From assembly GCA_031553775.1 (NCBI GenBank), contig JAVBLA010000052.1:1-55628 (forward strand): a stretch of DNA of 55,628 bases, given 5' to 3'. This DNA is from JAISFI01 sp031553775. GTDB taxonomy: Bacteria; Bacteroidota; Bacteroidia; Bacteroidales; Azobacteroidaceae. This document shows positions 45,546 to 53,400 of the stretch, one piece after another. A program made the position numbers and the translations under genes. Within the stretch, counting starts at the first letter, position 1. Every line of letters starts with the position of its first letter. The notes beneath the pieces are model-generated. The model saw only the letters and a list, made by a program, of their open reading frames with translations, did no database searches and was not told the DNA's origin.

Positions 45546-47282
45546 ATGGAACAACTAAAGCACGAATGCGGCATCGCCCTACTGCGATTGAAAAAGCCGC
45601 TCCCCTTTTACAGGGAAAAGTATGGTACCCGGCAATATGCCCTGAATAAACTCTATCTGCTGATGGAGAAACAACACAACCGGGGGCAGGAGGGGGCAGG
45701 TATAGGATGTGTCAGTGCCGGGGCGCTTCCAGGTACGGAATATATTTTCCGGGAAAGAGCAGAGGGAACGGATGCGATCGGTAAAGTTTTCGACAATGCC
45801 CGCCGGATGGGCGAGGCATTTCCGCAGGATATGCCCTGCGAAGCGGTCCCTTTTTGTGGAGAGGCATACATGGGGCATCTCCGTTACAGCACAACAGGAA
45901 AGCATGGTCTTGCTTATGTACATCCGTTTCTTCGCCGGAACAACTGGCGCAACCGGAGCCTGCTGCTTTGTGGAAATTTCAATCTGACGAATACGGATGA
46001 AGTTTTCAATGAGCTGGTATCGGAAGGACAGCATCCGCGCCTGTATTCCGATACGTTCATGATGCTGGAACGTCTGGGAAGCTATCTGGATCAAGGTTAC
46101 GGACTAACAGAAGTTTTGCGTCGTTCCGCCCGCTCCTGGGACGGCGGTTATGTAATTTGCGGCATCACCGGTACAGCGGAAATGTTCGCCTTCCGTGATC
46201 CCTGGGGGATCCGGCCGGCTTTTTATTATCACGACGATGAAATTGCCGTGGTGGCCTCGGAACGGCCGGTTATACAGACAGTTTTCGACCTGGAAACGGA
46301 AGCTGTGCAGGAACTGATGCCGGGACAGGGTTTTTTAGTCGACGCCACCGGTCATTGCAGCCTGGAACAAATACAGGAACCCCGAAAAATCACCCCCTGC
46401 TCCTTCGAACGGATCTATTTTTCCCGGGGAAGCGACCGTGATATCTACCGGGAACGCAAAACACTGGGACGGATGTTGGTCGGTCCCGTTTGGAACGCCA
46501 TCGACGGAGATATTGAAAATACGGTCTTTTCCTTTATTCCCAATACAGCGGAAGTCGCTTTTCTGGGAATGATGGAAGGTTTCGGCGACCGGCTCCGGGA
46601 ATGGAACCTGCCTTTCCGTCTCCGCCAGGAAAAAGTGGCGATCAAAGATATCAAACTGCGTACCTTTATCGCAGAAGATAACAGCCGGAACGACCTGGCG
46701 GCACATGTGTACGACATCACCTACGGCTCTCTCCGCCCATATACAGATAACCTGGTAGTGATCGACGACAGTATCGTTAGAGGAACCACCCTCAAACAAA
46801 GCATTATCCGGATCCTGGACCGCCTGCATCCGAAGAAAATCGTTATCGTATCTTCTTCCCCGCAAGTCCGCTACCCCGATTGTTATGGCATCGACATGAG
46901 CCGGATGGAAGATTTCGCCGCCTTCCGGGCCGCCATAAGCCTGCTGGAAGAAAGAAACATGTTGCATCTGTTAGATGAGATATACGAAAAATGTAAAAAG
47001 CAGGAAAATCTGCCGAAAGAACAAATTACCAACGAAGTCAAAGCAGTCTATAAACCATTCACAGCAGAAGAAATCGCCGGTAAAATGGCCTTGATCCTCA
47101 CCCCCGAAGAAGTAAAAACCAAAGTCCAAATCGTCTTCCAGTCCATCGAAGGTATCCACGAAGCCTGCCCAGACCATCAGGGCGACTGGTACTTTACGGG
47201 TAACTACCCTACGCCGGGAGGAAACAAGGTCGTGAATGCTGCGTTTATCAGTTTTTATGAAAAATTGAAAATTGAAAATTGA
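45546..47282 (+). CDS. Divergent amidophosphoribosyltransferase-like class II glutamine amidotransferase
   Basis: The 578-residue protein has a class II glutaminase domain after a short propeptide (C8 in KHECGIALL; MEKQHNRGQEGAGI; GHLRYSTTGKHG) and a PRTase domain with the PRPP loop VVIDDSIVRGTTLKQS (near 410). It is some 80-100 residues longer than PurF. The usual HNGNL of the glutaminase is replaced by CGNFNLTN, and the flexible-loop region (PDSG in PurF) reads IPNTAEVAFLG. So the glutaminase chemistry and PRPP binding may persist while the real product differs from phosphoribosylamine. In other Bacteroidetes a similar gene lies with gltB, gltD and carAB. The C-terminus (KLKIEN) is encoded by heptamer repeats. 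Confidence 0.8.
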   Translation: MEQLKHECGIALLRLKKPLPFYREKYGTRQYALNKLYLLMEKQHNRGQEGAGIGCVSAGALPGTEYIFRERAEGTDAIGKVFDNARRMGEAFPQDMPCEAVPFCGEAYMGHLRYSTTGKHGLAYVHPFLRRNNWRNRSLLLCGNFNLTNTDEVFNELVSEGQHPRLYSDTFMMLERLGSYLDQGYGLTEVLRRSARSWDGGYVICGITGTAEMFAFRDPWGIRPAFYYHDDEIAVVASERPVIQTVFDLETEAVQELMPGQGFLVDATGHCSLEQIQEPRKITPCSFERIYFSRGSDRDIYRERKTLGRMLVGPVWNAIDGDIENTVFSFIPNTAEVAFLGMMEGFGDRLREWNLPFRLRQEKVAIKDIKLRTFIAEDNSRNDLAAHVYDITYGSLRPYTDNLVVIDDSIVRGTTLKQSIIRILDRLHPKKIVIVSSSPQVRYPDCYGIDMSRMEDFAAFRAAISLLEERNMLHLLDEIYEKCKKQENLPKEQITNEVKAVYKPFTAEEIAGKMALILTPEEVKTKVQIVFQSIEGIHEACPDHQGDWYFTGNYPTPGGNKVVNAAFISFYEKLKIEN

Positions 47283-47320
47283 AAATTATGAAACCGGTAT
47301 TTCATTTTCAATTTTCAATT
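47270..47320. terminator. Heptamer hairpin between convergent genes, possible bidirectional terminator
   Basis: Left arm 47270-47293 and right arm 47300-47320 pair over 21 positions with one two-base bulge and a six-base loop (CCGGTA). It lies on the stop codon of the PurF-like gene (47280-47282) and meets the stop of the S41 gene (47319-47321). Function as a terminator is inferred; no G+C-rich stem is present. Confidence 0.55.
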
Positions 47321-48338
47321 AATACCGTTGTTTAATATATTCCCTCGCCCTCTCAATCACCCGGTCTCCCTTAAAGTCCGGATTACTACCGGAATAGAGG
47401 TATACATATTCGTCGGGGGCGATCCCGTTTTCGATGCTTTTCATATTTGCGTCGAACATCGGGCTGGTTGAGAAGCGCACCGACCATCCGTTCGGAAGTT
47501 CCGAAGAAAAGGGAAAACCACCGCCGCCTCCGGTAGTGCTTCCCATCAGATATACTCCGGGAAGTGCTTTCATAACATTGGCAAAATCGTTGGCGGCGCT
47601 GTAGCATTGCCGGTCGGTGAGGAGCACCACGGGTTTCTGGTAACGTAGCCGGGTGGAAGGTTCTATATACCGGGGATAAGGATCCGAAAAATCGGTATGT
47701 CCCGTCCCTGTTTTATGCCTGATATAGCCCGTCAGTACTTTTTCGTTGGTGAAGCGGGAAGCCAATGTTTCCACATTATTCAAAGATCCGCCGTTGTTGC
47801 CCCGGATATCGAGAATAATGCCGAAGCATCCTTCGAATTTCTTGATCACATAGTCTAAATTTCCTTCTCCTACCGCGCTAGAGAAACTTTCATAGTAGAT
47901 ATATCCTACATTATCGTCCAGTATTTTATATTTTAGTCCGGAAGCAACCGCATAATCCCTTCCTAAGTATTGCGGCAGTTTTAACAGATCCGCATTGAAA
48001 TTCGAAACAGAGTCCTGGTACCAATCGTCGTACCGGCTTACATTAAATGGTGCAATCAGGTTCACATGCCCGTCGCGTACTTCCCTCAACATATCGCTCA
48101 TCAGGTAAAATAAATCTTCACGGCTCATATTATCTGTCAGCCGACCCGAATATTCCCGGTAAACCCGGTCCCAATTCACTCCCTTTTCCTCAAAAAAACA
48201 ATAATGCTCATCCATGATCTTCCACAAGGCCTCAAAATTCCCCCGCGGACTATCATCGAAATCATCAAAGTCCATACATCCCCCCAGGATCATCACCATC
48301 CCAGCCAGCAAAACCATATATACTCCAATAATTTTCAA
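47319..48338 (-). CDS. S41-family peptidase, lipoprotein
   Basis: The 339-residue protein has a lipoprotein signal (MKIIGVYMVLLAGMVMILGGC, Cys21 if TTG start at 48338 is used). The S41 C-terminal-processing-protease fold is shown by ILDIRGNNGGSLNNVETLASRF (176 on) and the nucleophile region TDRQCYSAANDFANVM (S247). No PDZ domain is seen. The start is uncertain: TTG at 48338 keeps a basic residue at the signal's N-terminus but lies inside a heptamer repeat, while ATG at 48317 shortens it to MVLLAGMVMILGGC. It is likely an outer-membrane-tethered protease or a peptide-binding relative. Confidence 0.85.
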   Translation of the reverse strand: MKIIGVYMVLLAGMVMILGGCMDFDDFDDSPRGNFEALWKIMDEHYCFFEEKGVNWDRVYREYSGRLTDNMSREDLFYLMSDMLREVRDGHVNLIAPFNVSRYDDWYQDSVSNFNADLLKLPQYLGRDYAVASGLKYKILDDNVGYIYYESFSSAVGEGNLDYVIKKFEGCFGIILDIRGNNGGSLNNVETLASRFTNEKVLTGYIRHKTGTGHTDFSDPYPRYIEPSTRLRYQKPVVLLTDRQCYSAANDFANVMKALPGVYLMGSTTGGGGGFPFSSELPNGWSVRFSTSPMFDANMKSIENGIAPDEYVYLYSGSNPDFKGDRVIERAREYIKQRY

Positions 48339-48362
48339 TTCTCAATTTTCAATTTTCAATTA
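48328..48362. repeat. ATTGAAA-type heptamer repeat between the barrel and S41 genes
   Basis: A block of TCAATTT/TCAATTC heptamers fills the gap from the stop of the upstream gene (48360-48362) through the TTG start of the S41 gene. Confidence 0.75.
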
Positions 48363-49241
48363 CTCAAACACCCTCCGTACTTTCCCTCCCCTCAAAACAT
48401 CTTTCCCCCTTGGCACACTAAAAATCTCCTTCACAATCCCGATCATAAAAGAATTCGAGTTGATCTGTGTTTTCAATTGGCTGACGTCCGTCTGGTAAAT
48501 ACTGTTCAGGTAAGTCACCCGCAAGGTAAACGGTTTAAGAGGGACCTCCACCGTTACATAATTCTTCATGGCAAACAGTTTGCCGAACGAAGACAGATGC
48601 AGCAGGTCGTCATGGTTCCCTAATGAAATTTCGTAATACGACTGTCCGTAACCCGGTGAAAACAGGCAGCCCGCCACCGGCAGATCCAATTGGTATCGTA
48701 CCGACAAAGGTTGTTTGCCTATTCTGAACCGGTAATCGGCAATACCCGATATGTTCAGATTGATATTCGCCTTGGCCGATACCGGGTTATTCCCGTTCCG
48801 GGTGTTGTATATGGCACCCAATAATCCATTGCCTTGCATCCCTAAGAGAAGACTCAGGCGCGGCAAAGGTTTGAGATGATAATGCAAACCATAGCTATAG
48901 TCGAATAGAATGGTATAGTCGGAAGCAGTCTCCGTATTATTTTTAGTAGAAGAAAAATCGATATTGATTAGTTGCTGTGTAGAAATTTTGCCCTGCAACA
49001 TACGGGTCATCTTCATCTGGTCGCTCAGGATGCGGACTCCCCAACCGGTATATTCCAAAGGTGAAAGATAAGTGTCGCGCAGGGTATAAGTACCTCCTCC
49101 TACCAGGGTGGACCGATAACTAAGATCGATTACCGGTTCTGTTACCGGTTCCTGCGCACGGGCTTTTCCTCCCTGCAGAAAGAGTATAAACAGAACGAAG
49201 ATATATACCTTATTATAATATACTGTAAATTTCTTTCTCAA
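48360..49241 (-). CDS. Probable outer-membrane beta-barrel protein (DUF3316-like)
   Basis: The 293-residue protein has a signal peptide (KVYIFVLFILFLQGGKARAQ) and then amphipathic beta-strands with YLSPLEYTGWGVRILSDQM, YGLHYHLKPLPRLSLLLG and LPVAGCLFSPGYGQSYYEIS. This pattern fits the DUF3316 group of Bacteroidetes outer-membrane proteins; the name is from memory. The frame has no ATG near the start: TTG at 49241 (or ATT at 49244) is the only choice after the upstream stop at 49254-49256. A good promoter about 60 bases upstream supports this start. It is probably transcribed with the S41 gene that follows 22 bases later. Confidence 0.75.
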   Translation of the reverse strand: MRKKFTVYYNKVYIFVLFILFLQGGKARAQEPVTEPVIDLSYRSTLVGGGTYTLRDTYLSPLEYTGWGVRILSDQMKMTRMLQGKISTQQLINIDFSSTKNNTETASDYTILFDYSYGLHYHLKPLPRLSLLLGMQGNGLLGAIYNTRNGNNPVSAKANINLNISGIADYRFRIGKQPLSVRYQLDLPVAGCLFSPGYGQSYYEISLGNHDDLLHLSSFGKLFAMKNYVTVEVPLKPFTLRVTYLNSIYQTDVSQLKTQINSNSFMIGIVKEIFSVPRGKDVLRGGKVRRVFE

Positions 49242-49298
49242 AATAGCGGATGGTTAGTTGAATGGTGGCCGGAATATTTTGTTCTTTCCTTCGAAAGA

Positions 49299-49330
49299 CA
49301 AAAGTATTGAAAGGAGGGGATATCTCCAAA
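49299..49330 (-). promoter_or_regulatory. Bacteroidetes-type promoter for the barrel-S41 pair
   Basis: On the minus strand TTTG (49327-49330) and TACTTTTG (49299-49306) are 20 bases apart, matching both consensus boxes. The leader would be about 50 bases. Confidence 0.7.
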
Positions 49331-49369
49331 TTTCTTTTCTTTTTCATTTTAAAAAGAAAGTAAAAAATG

Positions 49370-49860
49370 TATCTTTTTTTGCTGCGCCAAAAAAAAGTAC
49401 CAAAAAAAGGCGCTTCGTCAAACCGAACTCGTTCGCTCGCTGCGCGCTTTCTCTCTCAAACAGCGTTTTGACAACAAGAAACCCCCACCCCTTATTTAAG
49501 GGGATTACGGGCTTCGCCCGGGTGCAATTGGCAGGATTTACTGGGATTTCATTATCGCAATGACGGTTATCTTCATCAGAAAAACCCTTCTTAAAATACT
49601 TGTGGATTAAACGAACTGCCGATGCGGCCTGGTCCCTGCCTCGGGCCAGTGGCGTGAAGAAAAATACGTAGTGCAGGCGTTAAAAGAGAAAAGCTGTTTG
49701 AGCACCGCAGGTGCGAGTTCTTTTCTCTTAGCCGGAACGCAGTATTTTTTAGCCAATGGGACGCAGCCTTGAAAAGTGCGTTTAAGCGAGAGCAATAAGC
49801 ATGCTTGCATGGTTATTGTGGAGCGTAGCACTTTCAATGAAATTAATTTTTGATTCCTTT
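49370..49860. other. Hairpin-rich non-coding element, possible dispersed repeat or ncRNA
   Basis: No convincing gene is seen, though short frames exist on both strands. The stretch holds a series of strong hairpins: CCCCTTATTTAAGGGG (49488-49503), CGGGCTTCGCCCG (49508-49520), AAGAGAAAAG/CTTTTCTCTT around an inner GCACC/GGTGC (about 49683-49738), and CAATAA/TTATTG around CATGCTTGCATG within an outer GTGC/GCAC stem (about 49790-49840). The last one shares GCGAGAGCAA with the 77-bp repeat family. G+C content is clearly higher than in the flanks. Confidence 0.5.
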
Positions 49861-50030
49861 TTTATCAAGAAAAAAGGAACGTTTCCTTTGAGTGAAAAAA
49901 CAAACTTTTAAGAAACTTTTTTAACCCCCAATTTCACCCCCGTGAAAAAAATTAACAAAAACATACATCATATTCAAGAGAAAATCCGTATAATTGCACC
50001 GTGAAACCAAAAGGCAGCTATAACCTATTG

Positions 50031-50053
50031 AGGTATTTTAATACCTTTTTTTT
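50031..50053 (+). terminator. Rho-independent terminator without an annotated gene upstream
   Basis: AGGTATT (50031-50037) pairs with AATACCT (50040-50046) and is followed by a run of T. No plus-strand gene lies upstream within about 2.7 kb, so it may end a small RNA. A -7-like TATAATTG occurs at 49989-49996, one base off consensus. Confidence 0.6.
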
Positions 50054-50059
50054 CTTTTC

Positions 50060-50082
50060 GTTTGGAAAAAATCCTTCCAAAC
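50060..50082. repeat. Inverted repeat GTTTGGAA/TTCCAAAC
   Basis: Eight-base perfect arms (50060-50067 and 50075-50082) surround a seven-base loop just after the terminator. Confidence 0.7.
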
Positions 50083-50231
50083 CTTGCAAATTCCCTTATA
50101 TACATACAGACGAGTGATATTTATACAATATTTAACAATATAATATGATAAGGCTTGTTAAATTAATGATCTTTATGATTGCGGAAGTTTTATTTAAACA
50201 TCAAATAGAACTCCATTATTGAAATTTGTAT

Positions 50232-50239
50232 TAATTTTG
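50232..50239 (+). promoter_or_regulatory. Candidate -7 element for the giant PKD-like gene
   Basis: TAATTTTG matches TAnnTTTG, 247 bases before the start codon, with no TTTG at the right -33 distance. If used, the mRNA has a long leader. Confidence 0.4.
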
Positions 50240-50486
50240 CGGATGCTAAGTGTCGAAATCCGGCATTGGCGCTGTTTTTGCAGTTTTATTAGCGTTGTTC
50301 AACTTAAATAAACAGAACGACGTTAACAAAAAATGTGGTGGAGTGTTCTTGGAGCGTGTGGATGAGATTTAAATTAAATTTGTTAGTACATTAATATATT
50401 ATAAACAATTTAAAATGAGTTGCTCATGAAACAAAAAAAAACAAGAGAGAAAAAAAAACGAGTATTAACTCTAATGAACATTAAAC

Positions 50487-53400
50487 ATGGAAAAAGTTAA
50501 ACATCTACTACTTCTTTTGGTGTTTCTGTTCGGGTTTATTATACCCAAAGCAGAAGCACAGGAATTGAGGGCTGGAACCGATATTATGATTACGGTCTCC
50601 AGTGTTACAATTTCAGACCTTTGTGTGGGTTCTACTAATGCAGTCGTGACTGTTACGGGAACTTACACTTCAGGTCCGTACAATAGTACTTTCACCAATA
50701 GTACGGGATCTGGCTATTTAGGAAACTTTCTTGTAAGTTCAAGTGCAACACCTATAGCATTTGATGCATGTGTGGTTTCTACACTTTTTCTGCCGAATCA
50801 GAATGGGCTGGCATTTACTGCTACTGGTAGTACAGACCAGCTTTACGCAGTAGGTGGTGCTCCTTTAGCTGCAGGAACGTATAATATTGTTGTCTCCGGA
50901 GAACAGTTGACTTTACAGCGTACTGCTACTCTTTCAGGTAATCTGACCAATAGTTTTACTGTAAAACCGACACCGGCAGTAAGTGTTACTCCTACTACTA
51001 GTACTGTATGTAGTGGGGAAACCATGACATTTACTGTGAATGCGACTCAAGGATCTACTATTTTTTGGAAAAGGGATCCGTTGACCACAAATATGGGACT
51101 TGCTGATGGTAGTTATGCACTGACAGGTGCTGAAACTTCAAAGGCTCTTACGATTACATATGCGAATAACACAACTTCGATGCAAACATCGAGAGATACA
51201 GTGAAAGCACTGTTGAACGGATGTTATAACGCGCTTCCCAATCCTACTTTTACAGCAAATGTACAGCCTAAACCAAGAATTGCTGTTGATGGTAGTACAT
51301 TAGGAACTCCGCCAGCTTTGGCTAGTCCTCTGACTAAAATAGTTTGTCATAACAAATCGATTTCAGTTGCTTTGACTAATAACTTGGATGGATCTACTTA
51401 TTATTGGGAAAAGGTAAGTGGTAATATTACTACTTTGGCTAACGGAAATTCGGGTGCAACAGCTGCCGCTCCGGGTAGCTATCCGCTGACTTTTACTCCT
51501 ACCAATACGACCAATAAGGCAGACACTGCTGTTTACAGAATATTTGCCAAATCATCGACAGCAAATGGAACTTGTAACAGTGATACTGCTTATGTGCGGT
51601 TTGTTGTAAATCCTTATCCGGTTATATCTCTTGTAGATAATACTTTTGGTAATGTAAATGCAATTACTGTTTGTCCGGATGCTGCTTACAATGGACGTGC
51701 ATATTATTCTAATGTAAAGGGATCTACATTCTCTACTGCATTAAGATCTCCGGATGCTACTTATGATGTAGCCAATCCCCTTTGGACGACATTTACAAAT
51801 GATTCAATTAAAGTTAAATCATTTACTCAGGCTAACAATGGTACAACACCTCTTGTGGATAATTTCTGGGTGACAGCAGACTATGCAGGTTGCCGTGATA
51901 GTGTACAGTTTACTGTTACTGTACCTCCTAAAGTTAGTTTGGCTACAGCTAATGCTACTGCAATTTCGACAACAACTCCTTACTTAAATGTGGAGTATGT
52001 TTGTAACGGTAGTAGTTCTTCCCCAATAACATTTACCTCAAATCTGGGTGCTACTACCGCCAGCGGTATTGATTCCCTCAGATGGACAATTACAAGCGCT
52101 TATAAGGCAGGTCTGTCTGTAACGTCAGGTATTGTTAAGGGAGGTACTCCTTATGTTATGCCGGCTTTAGGTCCGCTTGTAAATCTTAGTGAAGATACAG
52201 ATTCTATCATGACAATTGCACTCACTCCGGTGAATGGTGGTTGTGATGGAGTTCCTGCTTATATCACAATTACTGTCAGGCCGACTGCTAAGGTAGTTCC
52301 GCTGAATAACATTGCTCTTTGTGATGGAGAAACATCTACTCCGATCAATTTGCCTACTACACAAGGTTCGGCTACAATTACCTATAGCCTTATAGCTGGT
52401 ACTTCCAATTATAACTTAGCATCAAATATTATTCCAGTGCCAAGTAGTTCTTCTGTGATTCCGGCTATTACTGCTAATATGTTAACTATGGCTACTAATC
52501 AGGGAGATACTGTAAGACAATCGTTTACTTTGATTGCTACTATTAGTAATGGAGGTTGTCTAACTACCCAAACAGATGTGTTTGCTGTTACTATTTATCC
52601 GGTTTCGCAACCTGTTATTGCATTCAATTTATCGGAAGTAGATCAGTATCATGGTAGACCTTGGGGTTTGAGACCTGACTCTATTTATTCTACTTCTACT
52701 AAAATTGTAGACTTCGAGTCAGTTAGTAGTTTTGTAATTGGCTACCAATGGGAAAAAATCGGTGGTGAATTCATCGGACTTGACCTGAAAGGCGAAGGTC
52801 TTTTGACTGATCCAAGCGAAGGAGACATTGTCGGAGGATGGCGTACATTGAAAAACCTGCAACCGGAACCAGTATTCGGACATTATGTTGTTCGTCCGAT
52901 CCTGACAGGAAATGTATTGTGTAATGCTAGCACTGAATTTGATATTTATGTGGCTCCATGGCCAACCGATGTTGAACTTGTACGTGTAGACGATATTGCT
53001 AATGTTGAAATTTGTAGCAATGTAGCAAGCGCTCCGTTTGAATTCACAGGTAATTTGGCTCCGAAAGGAACTTACAGATGGGAACTGTTGCCCGACAGCA
53101 TCAAACCTGCCGGCTCAACTACAGAAGGTATGCCGTTGATCGGAACTTCTCTGACTTTCCCGTCGTTTACTTATAAAAACATTACTGCTAATGTTGTAGA
53201 ATTTGCGTATAAGGTAACTCCTCAATATGGAGATGGTATCTTGGTAGACGATTCTGCTAAGATATTCAAAGTATTCGTATTACCCGAACCTGCTATCGCT
53301 ATCGTTAACGATGCAAGATACGAAAACGATTCTACAATCAATATGCCGATCACTGTAACCGGTGTTTCTGCTGTTGATCATTATGTTGTAAAACAGGTTT

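Noticed and set aside
9011..48362. Heptamer islands as a CRISPR array
   Set aside because: The repeats are seven bases, contiguous and without spacers, and no cas genes are present.
49258..49563. Possible 101-residue plus-strand protein
   Set aside because: It covers the promoter of the barrel gene and hairpin repeats, and has the composition of translated non-coding DNA.
49607..49837. Possible 76-residue minus-strand protein
   Set aside because: The frame runs through several hairpins of the non-coding element; its product looks like a translated repeat, although copies annotated as proteins may exist elsewhere.
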